Shown: positions 27,001-33,289 of the stretch, piece after piece | How positions within the stretch are numbered: the first letter of the stretch is position 1 | How the letters are laid out: every line of letters begins with the position of its first letter | The notes under the pieces: generated by a model | Told to the model about the DNA's origin: nothing | What the model saw: only the letters and a program-made list of their open reading frames with translations | Database searches by the model: none | Position numbers and translations under genes: made by a program | Source of the DNA: Ezakiella coagulans | GTDB taxonomy: Bacteria; Bacillota; Clostridia; Tissierellales; Peptoniphilaceae | Assembly (NCBI RefSeq): GCF_003096635.1 | Contig: NZ_QEKV01000002.1 | Location: 1 to 33,289, forward strand | DNA length: 33,289 bases | Reading direction: 5' to 3'

Positions 27001-30000
27001 AAATAAAAGGCTTTGAAGAAACTTCTTTTTCTAATAACCTATTTGATGTGGCCATAGGAAATATTCCTTTTGGAGAATTTAAAGTAGCAGATCGTGAGTA
27101 CGAAAGAAATAACTTTCTAATTCACGATTATTTTTTTGCTAAAACTTTAGATAAGGTTAGAGATGGCGGCATCATTGCCTTTATAACATCTTCAGGAACA
27201 ATGGATAAAAAAAGTGAAGATGTTAGAAGATATATATCGGAAAGAGCAGAGTTTTTAGGAGCAATAAGACTGCCAAATACTACATTTAAAGGGGTAGCTG
27301 GAACAGAAGTAACTTCAGATATAATCTTTTTAAAAAAGAGAAATAGGCTATTAAAGATAGATGAAGACTGGATAAAGCTAGACAAAGATGCAAAAGGACT
27401 AATATATAATAAATACTTTGTAGATAATCCTCAGATGGTAATAGGGACTATGGAAGAAATACCGTCAAGATTTGGGACAAGCCTTGCATGTATTGAAAAT
27501 AAAGATATTTCTTTAGAAGAAGGACTAAAAAAAGCCATTAAAAATATCCAAGGTAGGTATGAAGAAGCTCAAATAAATGATGATTTAGGAGAAGAAACAA
27601 TACCAGCTGATGATAGTGTTAAAAACTATTCTTTTGCTTTAGTGGATGATGAAATATATTTTAGAGAAAATTCAATTATGCAAAGAATATCCTTAAACCA
27701 AAAGGATAAAGATAAGGTAAAAAAATATTTAAGATTAAATGAAAGTCTAAGGAAAGTTATAACCTATCAAAGAGAAGACTATTCAGATGAAGAGATAAAA
27801 AAAGAACAAGAAAATCTAAATAAATTCTACGATGATTTCAATAGCAAACATGGAAGACTAAATTCAAAAACCAATAAAAAGTTATTTAGAGAAGATGCCA
27901 ATTTTTCTTTAATTTCAACTTTGGAAAAATTAGATAAAGAAGGCAACTTTATAGGAAAATCTGACATCTTTAACAAGAGAACTATAAAAAAAGCTGTAAT
28001 AATAGATCATACAGATAGGGCAATAGATGCTCTGGTACTCTCTATTAGTCAAAAAGGTAAAATAAATTTTGATTATATGGAAGAATTGACAGGAAAAACA
28101 AGAGATAAATTAATAGAAGAATTAAAGGGAGAAATATTTTTAAATTTAGATTCCTTTGAACCTAATGATATAAATCCATTTAAGTCTGCTAATGAGCTAG
28201 GAGATTTTTCAAGACCTTACGTAAGTGCTGATGAATACTTGTCAGGAAATATAAGAGATAAAATTGAAGTTGTAGACTCTTATATTAAAAACATCGAAAA
28301 AGAGTTAGGAAAGGAAGAAAATCTAGAGGATAGTAAACTCTTAAAAAAAGAATTAGAAGAGTTACATTTTCAAAAAGCAAAGCTAGTGGAAGTAATGCCT
28401 AAAGCACTAGATGCAAGTGAGATTACAGTTAGAATGGGTGCAACATGGATACCGGAACAAGATTACAAAAAATTTATGTTTGATTTGTTGAAAACACCAG
28501 TTTCATCAAGGTGGAATATAGATATTAAGTATTCTGACTTTACAGGAGAATATAGAGTTGAAGGAAAAAGCTCTGATAGGGACAATGACCTTGCTTCTTT
28601 TACCTATGGTACAAATAGGGTAAATGCCTACAAATTGATAGAAGATACTTTAAATTTAAGAGATACTAAGGTATTTGACCAAGTAGAAGACAGTGATGGA
28701 AAGAAAAAATCTGTGCTTAATCAAAAAGAAACAATGCTTGCAAGAAGTAAGCAAGAGATGATAAAAGAAGAATTTAAAAGCTGGATATTTGATGATGTGG
28801 AAAGAAGAAATAGATTAGTAGAAGATTATAACGAAAGATTCAATTCCATAAGACAAAGGGAATATGATGGATCTAATCTTACTTTTGAAGGAATGAATCC
28901 TGAAATAGAATTAAGAGCACATCAAAAAGATGCCATAGCAAGAGGTTTGTTTGGTGGAAATACTTTACTTGCCCATGAAGTAGGAGCAGGAAAAACCTTT
29001 GAAATGATAGGTATAGCCATGGAGTCAAAAAGACTTGGTATGAGTAATAAGTCAATGTTTGTTGTTCCTAACCACATTGTAGAGCAATTTGGAAGAGAAT
29101 TTAATGAACTTTATCCAGGAGCTAATGTATTATGTGCTACAGAAAAAGATTTTACACCAGATAGAAGAAAAAGATTTTGTAGTCGTATTGCTACAGGAAG
29201 TTTTGATGCTGTTATTATAGGGCACAGTCAATTTGAAAAAATTCCTATATCAAAAGAAAGACAAGAATATGAATTGCAAGGTCAAATTGATGAAATCATT
29301 GACTATATAGATGAATATAAGAGAGAAAGGGATCAAAGATTTACTGTAAAGCAATTAGAAAAAACAAAGAAAAAATTAGAGACAAAGTTAGAAAAACTAA
29401 ATGCTGATTATAAGAAAGATGACGTTGTAACCTTTGAGGAACTGGGAGTAGATAAGTTATTTGTAGATGAAGCCCACGCATACAAAAACCTCTATCTATT
29501 TTCTAAAATGAGGAATGTAGCAGGAATTACTTCTACAGATTCACAAAAATCATCAGATATGCTTATGAAATGCCGCTATATGGATGAAATAACTAATAAT
29601 AAAGGATTAGTATTTGCCACAGGTACACCAGTAAGCAACAGTATGGCTGAACTTTATACCATGCAGAGATATTTACAGTATGATGAATTAAAAAAGATGA
29701 AATTGCAACATTTCGATTCTTGGGCGTCTACTTTTGGAGAAACAATAACGGCAATAGAATTAAATCCTGAGGGTAATGGTTATAGGAGCAAAACCAGATT
29801 TGCAAAATTTTATAATCTTCCTGAACTTATGAATACTGTAAAAGGATTTATGGATATTAAAACAGTTGATGTTTTAAATCTTCCTACACCAATTGCCCAT
29901 TATGAAACTATAAAAACAAAGCCTACCGAAGAACAAAAAGAAATTCTTGAAACTTTTTCCGAGAGAGCAGATAAGGTTCGTGATAAGCAGGTAGATGCAA

Positions 30001-31934
30001 GTGTTGATAATATGCTTTTGATTACAAATGACGGAAAGAAAATGGCACTTGACCAAAGGTTAATCAATCCTTTACTTTCTGATGATCCTAATAGTAAGGT
30101 GAATACCTGTATAAAAAATGTATTTAGCATTTGGGATAAATATAAAGATAAAAAATCTGCTCAATTAATATTTTGTGATATGTCTACACCAAGTAATGAT
30201 TTTAATATCTATGATGATATTAAAACAAAACTTATAGATATGGGAGTACCTGAAAATGAAATAGAATTTATTCATAAGGCAAAAAACAATATGGAAAAAG
30301 ACGCTATCTTTGATAAGGTAAGAAAAGGAGAAATAAGAGTCTTACTTGGTTCAACACAGAAAATGGGAGCAGGTACTAATGCCCAAGACAAACTAATTGC
30401 AATTCACGATCTTGATATACCATGGAGACCTGCTGATCTTTCTCAAAGGGCAGGCAGGATTGTTAGGCAGGGAAATGAGAATAAGGAAGTCCATATATTT
30501 AGATATGTAACAGAAAATACTTTTGATGCCTACCTATTCCAAACCTTAGAGAATAAACAAAAATATATTTCCCAAATTATGACGTCAAAGACTCCTGTAA
30601 GAGTTGCAGAAGATGTAGACGAAGCCACATTAAACTATGCCGAAATCAAAGCTCTTGCAACAGGAAATCCATTAATAAAGGAGAAGATGGACCTTGATGT
30701 TGAAGTTTCTAAACTTAAAATGCTAGAGTCCAATTTTAAATCAAATCTTTACAAGCTGGAAGATAAAGTAGTTAAATTTTATCCAAAGGAAATAGAAAGA
30801 TTAAAAGAAAGGATAGAGAACTTAAAGGAAGATATTAAAAATGTTGAGCCTTATAGAGAAGTAGATAAAAATTTAAAAGAAGATAATAAATTTACCTCTC
30901 TAATTATTGACGGAAAGAAGTATATAGATAAGAAAATAGCTGGAGAGTTTTTGTTGAACAAAATTAAGGGAGTTAAAATATATAGGGAAATGGATAAAGA
31001 TGGAGAAAAAATAGGTGAATATAGAAATTTTGATTTATCCATAAAATATGATTCTTTTTTCAATAAATATAACTTTATATTAAAAGGTAAGGGAGAATAT
31101 AGAGGAGAGTTTGGAACAGATGGAATAGGTAATATAACAAGAATGGATAATGTATTAGATAAATTACCAGAAAGATTAGAAAATACAATTTCAAAACTAA
31201 AAGATACAGAAGAGCAATTTCAAACAACCAAAATTGAAATACAAAAGACATTTCCACAAGCTGAACTTTTAAAGGATAAGACACTAAGACTTGCAGAAGT
31301 AAATAATTTACTAGATATGGGAAAAAGTGAAAATATAAGCCAAGATAATCCATTACTAGAAGAAGTAAAGGAAGAATTGATAGACTTCCTTAACAGAGAA
31401 TATGATGAAGAAAACAGGTTAGAGGACTTTGATACTATATTTCCTGACTTAACAGATATAGGAATAGCTTATACAACTACACCAGATGAAAAACATGAAA
31501 TACAAGTAAGTTTAGATTTAATAAATTACAAGATGAACACCTATGTAGATAAGAACCTAATTGACAGCTTTCAATACACCTATGATCCCTTAGATGCAAG
31601 TGATTTAAAAGAGCTAGTACAGATAAAGACATCTATTGGCTTTTGGAATTTTAGTGAGCTTGTATCAGTAAATGAAGAAAAACTGAGAGAAGTAATGGGA
31701 CTTGAAATAGATGATGATGGCAACTTCTATGATCCATTATCTAAAGATATGGATTTAGATGGAATAATAGATAGAAATGATGCTGACTTTAGAGATAGTA
31801 AAGTGCAGGAAATAGGAGATTTTGAAAGGAAAGAAAAAACATCTATTATGGATAAATTAAAGGAATATAAGGGAAATTTAGTAGTAAATAATAATATAAA
31901 AGAAATAAATAATAGTGAACCATGTGGCAGATAA
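21012..31934 (+). CDS. Giant polyvalent protein: ArdC/LtrC-like, N6-methylase-like and SNF2 helicase domains
   Basis: The product is 3640 aa from the ATG at 21012; AGGAGGG ends a few bases before it, so I prefer this to the ATG at 20997. Order: an ArdC/LtrC-like N-terminal domain (~1-110, [20 protein letters not shown]); a Gly/Arg/Gln-rich linker (~275-430) that overlaps tnpV; two copies of a related domain (~455-560 and ~680-780); a long middle with small LPD-type domains. Then a methylase-like domain with EPSAGTGRF (~1953) and NIPFG (~2016) in place of NPPY/F, and an SNF2 helicase with EVGAGKT (~2657), VDEAHA (~2818), ATGTPVSNS and [11 protein letters not shown] (~3145). The C-terminus has a [15 protein letters not shown] motif (~3573). 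Such proteins are thought to enter the recipient with the DNA and counter host restriction. It is longer than most relatives I know (~2500-3000 aa). Confidence 0.93.
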   Translation: MPRYDIVDLSRTIYLAKEEFKKDIKKYEEYLKVSGNNYKYPYIHQISIYNMDPKATACAEFDYWKSIGRSVKRGEKGIPLLDIDSGRIKYIFDIRQTVSINHNISEVKLWKYDSKKHLNLLDEMIDKFKEKDSKLLLSQEDKIAALVESNVRGKFNKILESLSDESLKSIQKVDLFNLLKESVKISISERMEVSYQLKEENLSLLSKISSSDIDKVLSISANISKNILLDLGSEIKRLEILEKIQERKDLEQTKELKERYNKLSSDINGEINFKGGLEDEREINIGRQGIPHGGGDLHTNRQGEFLRETGRDIQDGRIGGRHGSPNTQYGNSQGNRFKETQQMGKDEIELSQGEQRRGLSDNVFARDIDGSSSIKGKRDRGLYHEGRSQNDGNLGSDRRTERRGLSEISEIEEEHGYDPTRNRGKGDNPNLKNEEVESTSFFSAKNHGEQISFSNPISQREIDTFLIHGGNHEDGRLAVIAEFSKGKSLEEQANFLKEIYRGANGLEIEGRKISAWFGKEGAIFKDGDEARYREGQIVSWKDLANNINNLLDRGEFASNVEIVESATYEREKIAEKLLYLKRDLTDETKDRYLAILNDIKGRGFPDEKENLGKKLEDKNFINKLRKEYEVFLEEYKINPDILRFHHYKLSKIYNDINDLEIERKLYRSNLKDIAPIQSFITQDEIDESLKRGSGFSDGKKRIYEFFTEKHDLKEQADFLKNEYGVGGSSHALSAARESGEWHDAKGIKYNKGNAKEILLSWSNVARRINDLIKKNRYIDEESFEENRKKKTDQEINKTEKESQEYINYQDDLPPTDNDVYIERTNNSSIYYYQGQSVASIGDDGKLIIYDEFMPNFLKEEIYSIAFEKQLDIPLDQLDDGIILEGIHDTFYIKEKEEIEGREYYLLESQSRYDDIPNIVVNSNKEVIDDDIVNGFEEFKEFYPNKNKENIGFDLDSHRKDDYWIIEFNEGSSLIEKDYAGQRLTKELLDEIREIDEKIRLHNKTLGEDEYGQMTDKWEGYSKFYFNHIVDGKIVDHYKIDIGDGNEINQRDFEFLYEQIGKSQIELNQTIEGNKIDEKIISINQIEDRIFDVLVKDKVLENEIIKARENLGNNTLASFNSVFQREYVKIMREVADKQGNLPDDMKAIDKVKELAIRIENRYREYLNNSHENNIEDDKEILSIKVGDIVRTEDNKYLKIKDISSGYDNNHNQIIYYSYDAYFDKDLKLFSHSFKESDLKALEVLRNEVEEKLTKEIVEDKIAVKVGFYYALVDKYKTKDIELEETGIRVYPRKENSQGKIYTLYKGKSFEDSKKIDSLFDEITAKMKEANLTNLNDVLELEREGLFEITDDKVTKFEEGYDIDVQSFNQQFPDYYNDIYVFNKNLEINGAYQNLAHINEENKITFNINLSQEEKSKIEEIRDKKQVLSMLIDKDIKEKREYYFDPQDEEYLLLSKKIEDGLLKKPENIIDGKEGYKVELILDVKGKSLKQNLRYNGYILNSNQAIKYKSYKDILSNLPYLLDDKHREVLLNGYLNQQIENDRTRQEENPFKEGMNVRYKGKEYTITAINDTTSPKTIELEDSTGLMNGFITGSEIILFNDYKDLDLEVIKKEELIPLEIEDYSLLGLPVQFRNKEYLIKENEFNEAGMGRLALSTIDKSGITEVIYSRERPVSNIFVRKEDLEEYKSSEKDKLSKKQSIDKEELVEQISFEDIDNNNEEKVKKDNSRLLYKSLDVINNKSSLVADQFIVSVDNEKEEFLVYSSSNPKNHREFTLPFSYLKGIDKIDGDGNSLKLTTHRKETIDKKLEEYKEWKENNDLIRTDRENIEGVSEVSLENYKIINEEEILPPSQRLKNNIEAINVLKALEKENRSARKDEQEILAKYIGWGGLSDVFDEEKEGQWLDARNFLKENLTGEEYNRARESTLTAFYTPKVVIDAIYESLSNLGFEIGNILEPSAGTGRFIGNLPEEMKESNFYGVELDSISGQIAKELYPNANIQIKGFEETSFSNNLFDVAIGNIPFGEFKVADREYERNNFLIHDYFFAKTLDKVRDGGIIAFITSSGTMDKKSEDVRRYISERAEFLGAIRLPNTTFKGVAGTEVTSDIIFLKKRNRLLKIDEDWIKLDKDAKGLIYNKYFVDNPQMVIGTMEEIPSRFGTSLACIENKDISLEEGLKKAIKNIQGRYEEAQINDDLGEETIPADDSVKNYSFALVDDEIYFRENSIMQRISLNQKDKDKVKKYLRLNESLRKVITYQREDYSDEEIKKEQENLNKFYDDFNSKHGRLNSKTNKKLFREDANFSLISTLEKLDKEGNFIGKSDIFNKRTIKKAVIIDHTDRAIDALVLSISQKGKINFDYMEELTGKTRDKLIEELKGEIFLNLDSFEPNDINPFKSANELGDFSRPYVSADEYLSGNIRDKIEVVDSYIKNIEKELGKEENLEDSKLLKKELEELHFQKAKLVEVMPKALDASEITVRMGATWIPEQDYKKFMFDLLKTPVSSRWNIDIKYSDFTGEYRVEGKSSDRDNDLASFTYGTNRVNAYKLIEDTLNLRDTKVFDQVEDSDGKKKSVLNQKETMLARSKQEMIKEEFKSWIFDDVERRNRLVEDYNERFNSIRQREYDGSNLTFEGMNPEIELRAHQKDAIARGLFGGNTLLAHEVGAGKTFEMIGIAMESKRLGMSNKSMFVVPNHIVEQFGREFNELYPGANVLCATEKDFTPDRRKRFCSRIATGSFDAVIIGHSQFEKIPISKERQEYELQGQIDEIIDYIDEYKRERDQRFTVKQLEKTKKKLETKLEKLNADYKKDDVVTFEELGVDKLFVDEAHAYKNLYLFSKMRNVAGITSTDSQKSSDMLMKCRYMDEITNNKGLVFATGTPVSNSMAELYTMQRYLQYDELKKMKLQHFDSWASTFGETITAIELNPEGNGYRSKTRFAKFYNLPELMNTVKGFMDIKTVDVLNLPTPIAHYETIKTKPTEEQKEILETFSERADKVRDKQVDASVDNMLLITNDGKKMALDQRLINPLLSDDPNSKVNTCIKNVFSIWDKYKDKKSAQLIFCDMSTPSNDFNIYDDIKTKLIDMGVPENEIEFIHKAKNNMEKDAIFDKVRKGEIRVLLGSTQKMGAGTNAQDKLIAIHDLDIPWRPADLSQRAGRIVRQGNENKEVHIFRYVTENTFDAYLFQTLENKQKYISQIMTSKTPVRVAEDVDEATLNYAEIKALATGNPLIKEKMDLDVEVSKLKMLESNFKSNLYKLEDKVVKFYPKEIERLKERIENLKEDIKNVEPYREVDKNLKEDNKFTSLIIDGKKYIDKKIAGEFLLNKIKGVKIYREMDKDGEKIGEYRNFDLSIKYDSFFNKYNFILKGKGEYRGEFGTDGIGNITRMDNVLDKLPERLENTISKLKDTEEQFQTTKIEIQKTFPQAELLKDKTLRLAEVNNLLDMGKSENISQDNPLLEEVKEELIDFLNREYDEENRLEDFDTIFPDLTDIGIAYTTTPDEKHEIQVSLDLINYKMNTYVDKNLIDSFQYTYDPLDASDLKELVQIKTSIGFWNFSELVSVNEEKLREVMGLEIDDDGNFYDPLSKDMDLDGIIDRNDADFRDSKVQEIGDFERKEKTSIMDKLKEYKGNLVVNNNIKEINNSEPCGR
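21847..22305 (+). CDS. tnpV: TnpV-like protein encoded inside the giant gene in another frame
   Basis: This 152-aa protein is in the +1 frame relative to the giant gene and lies wholly within it. AAAGGAGG (21831-21838) is 8 bases before its ATG, a consensus ribosome binding site in the middle of a coding region. The product matches the TnpV pattern of Tn4451-type elements: [10 protein letters not shown], then [19 protein letters not shown], an LQGTLMDHL segment in place of the usual LL-x-GKL-x-x-HL, and [19 protein letters not shown] to the C-terminus. The N-terminal ~60 residues are longer than in TnpV proteins I know. TnpV function is unknown. The giant protein's linker over the same bases ([18 protein letters not shown] and similar) looks like a by-product of maintaining this frame. 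Confidence 0.82.
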   Translation: MKEKLTLAGKEYLMEEGIYTPIVKENSFERQGGTYKMEELEEGMEVLIPNMAIPKEIDLKKLNRWGRMRLNFLKENKEEDYQIMYLQGTLMDHLLSKEKEIEDFITREEVKMMETWGLTEELKEEDYLKYLRLKKNMDMTLQEIGEREIILI

Positions 31935-31967
31935 AACTTTAAATGAGATTATTAGAGGACAAAGAAT

Positions 31968-33110
31968 ATGGAATTTGATAGAGATAGATTTAATGAATTT
32001 ATTCGAGAAAATTTTTCTTTTGATGGTAATACTCAAAGAATAATCAACAATATAGTTGAATATGGAATTAAAAATTTTGCCGATTCAGAAGATAAATTAG
32101 TTGAATTTATTCAGACTACAATTGATGATCCAACAGTTGAAGAAATAAAACAATTTATTATTAGTGATGGAAAGGAAGAAGAAATAAAAGATTTAACAGA
32201 TAAGAAAGATAAAAATAGAAATGGAGGAATAAAAATGAATATAAAAAAGGGAAATGTAATTGAAACTGAATTTGGGGACACTATGGTATTGGATGTGAAA
32301 GATAATCAAGCTACCTTATTTGACGGGAAGCAATTTATTTTAGCCACAAGAGTAGAGTTTAACAAAGAAAGTGGAAAGTATGAATGGGATTCTGTTAGAT
32401 ACGCAAGTGATATAAAAACAATAGCAAATATGGGAAATACAAATTTTGAAAGCATGAAAAATACAATAGATTTTTTAGCAGAATATAATCATAAAGAATT
32501 TGTAAAAGGTATTATATCTCTTGAAACAGGAGTAGAAAATGAAAATGTTCTTAATAATGCCTATGATAATTATATGAACGATTCAGTTATGGGTCTTATT
32601 GATGAAAAGTTTATTGAATATATAGATGAAGAAGAGTTAAAAGAAAACTTAGAAGCTAATCAAGAACAAGGAGATAAAGAAATGAAAGATATAGATAATA
32701 AAGAAAAGGATACATTAAATATAGATGGAAATATAGCAACTGATATAGAAATTAAAGATTTAAAATCAAAAGATGGAAGGGACTTTAAAGTAGCCTCCTT
32801 TTCTATTGCTGAAAATGACAAGGAAGGAAATGCAAAATTCATCAGCTGCTACGCCTATAATGACAAAATCAATCAAGTAAAAAATTTGAAAAAAGGAGAT
32901 TTTGTACACCTATTTGGCAAAGAAAAGAAAAGTATGGGAAAGGATAATAAGGAATACACAAGTCTAAAAGTATACTCTGCAAAGTTATTAAAAGCTAAAG
33001 AGCATACTAAAGCAAAAGCATCAACACTAGGGAAATTAAAGGAATTTAAGACTAAAGGGGATATGAAAGTGGATGAAAAGAAGAAAAAGGATAATAGCAT
33101 AGAAAGGTAA
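31968..33110 (+). CDS. SSB-like protein with an N-terminal extension
   Basis: This 380-aa protein has three parts. Residues 1-~85 form an acidic helical domain (FNEFIRENFSFDG to IKQFIISDGKEE), not recognised. Residues ~90-245 form a second region starting MNIKKGNVIETEFGDTMVLD. A single-stranded-DNA-binding OB fold lies at ~249-345 (LNIDGNIATDIEIKDLKSKDG, VASFSIAENDKEGNAKFISC, NLKKGDFVHLFGK and YTSLKVYSAKLL), then a basic tail. The usual acidic SSB C-terminal tip is absent. The first ATG has only a weak GAGG upstream, while a strong site precedes an in-frame ATG at 32235, so a shorter 291-aa form is likely. It follows the giant gene by 33 bases and should coat transferred or replicating ICE DNA. 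Confidence 0.85.
   Translation: MEFDRDRFNEFIRENFSFDGNTQRIINNIVEYGIKNFADSEDKLVEFIQTTIDDPTVEEIKQFIISDGKEEEIKDLTDKKDKNRNGGIKMNIKKGNVIETEFGDTMVLDVKDNQATLFDGKQFILATRVEFNKESGKYEWDSVRYASDIKTIANMGNTNFESMKNTIDFLAEYNHKEFVKGIISLETGVENENVLNNAYDNYMNDSVMGLIDEKFIEYIDEEELKENLEANQEQGDKEMKDIDNKEKDTLNIDGNIATDIEIKDLKSKDGRDFKVASFSIAENDKEGNAKFISCYAYNDKINQVKNLKKGDFVHLFGKEKKSMGKDNKEYTSLKVYSAKLLKAKEHTKAKASTLGKLKEFKTKGDMKVDEKKKKDNSIER
32223..32237 (+). promoter_or_regulatory. Internal ribosome binding site and in-frame ATG in the SSB-like gene
   Basis: TGGAGGAAT followed by ATG at 32235 is a better initiation site than the one at 31968. It is in frame and begins right where the N-terminal domain ends (after KKDKNRNG), at the sequence MNIKKGNVIETE. 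It may mark a former gene boundary where two genes fused, or produce a second, shorter protein. Confidence 0.6.
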
Positions 33111-33116
33111 AAGATT

Positions 33117-33289
33117 ATAGGGGGCAGGTTTTAGTCTGCTTACTGTATTGTATGATGGGGCAAGTTCCAATACTGGGGTGAAAGTCCCTAAACAGCGTAT
33201 TTGTCGACGAATTCCATAGCAATCCTGAAATTTCACATGGAGATATGTGGAAGAGAGGAACGACCTGACTTGATGAACATGAATATGAT
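33117..33289 (+). ncRNA. Probable 5' part (domain I) of a group II intron, cut by the window end
   Basis: Just after the SSB-like stop, base composition shifts to structured sequence. GTAT-GA-TGG-GGCAAGTT-CCA-ATAC is a bulged hairpin, followed by GGG-TGAAAGT-CCC, the GGGTGAAAGTCCC element frequent in domain I of bacterial group II introns, then a series of short stems to the window end. No clear GTGYG 5' boundary is visible, so the splice site is not placed. The maturase ORF would lie beyond the window. A different structured RNA is the main alternative. Confidence 0.6.

Larger units (their letters stand above)
6358..33289 (+). mobile_element. Tn1549/CTn-type integrative conjugative element (interior part)
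   Basis: Gene order maff2 - VirB6/TrbL-like - small protein - PrgI - VirB4 - methyltransferase - NlpC/P60 - DUF4315 - surface protein - DUF4366 - TopB - giant methylase/SNF2 protein - SSB follows the conserved transfer block of Tn1549-like clostridial ICEs. The coupling protein (TraG/VirD4), normally just before maff2, is not in the window and should lie left of the inserted element. The ICE's own relaxase and integrase are also outside. A ToxIN module and a probable group II intron are carried within it. Confidence 0.85.

Overview
This window comes from a low-GC, AT-rich anaerobic Firmicute. Tissierellia/Peptoniphilaceae- or Clostridia-like hosts are my guess from codon use and element type; no ribosomal or housekeeping gene is present to fix taxonomy. 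All of it is mobile DNA, and every gene I accept is on the + strand. I read it as two nested elements plus smaller cargo.

Left part (1 to about 6357): the right portion of an integrative mobilizable element (IME). It holds the 3' part of a MobA/MobL (MobQ) relaxase, a cargo insert with a regular ~32-nt hairpin-like repeat array and a YhcG/DUF1016 PDDEXK nuclease with its own promoter and palindromic operator, a replisome-organizer-like replication protein, a DnaC/IstB-like ATPase, a small unrecognised protein, and a large serine recombinase (DUF4368 type). Just past the recombinase stop lie the last 26 codons of a maff2 gene. I therefore infer that the IME integrated inside maff2 of a larger element, whose maff2 5' part and coupling protein should lie upstream of this window.

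Right part (6358 to end): a Tn1549/CTn-type integrative conjugative element (ICE). It has a VirB6/TrbL-like membrane protein, a small membrane protein, PrgI, a VirB4/TraE ATPase, an orphan DNA methyltransferase overlapping virB4, a membrane-anchored NlpC/P60 hydrolase (broken by a frameshift just before the catalytic His), DUF4315, a secreted LRR/coiled-coil/stalk-domain surface protein, a DUF4366 membrane protein, topoisomerase III, a giant polyvalent protein (ArdC/LtrC-like N-terminus, internal repeats, N6-methylase-like and SNF2-helicase domains, 3640 aa) and an SSB-like protein. The window ends in what looks like the 5' part of a group II intron.

Two embedded items stand out. A complete type III toxin-antitoxin module of ToxIN/AbiQ type (promoter, two ToxI RNA repeats, terminator, toxN) sits between topB and the giant gene; its toxN is split by a -1 frame change exactly at an in-register A AAA AAA slippery heptamer. 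A second protein, TnpV-like with a strong ribosome binding site, is encoded wholly inside the giant gene in another frame and explains that protein's odd low-complexity linker. Several intrinsic terminators lie directly before ribosome binding sites, so read-through or antitermination probably governs expression.
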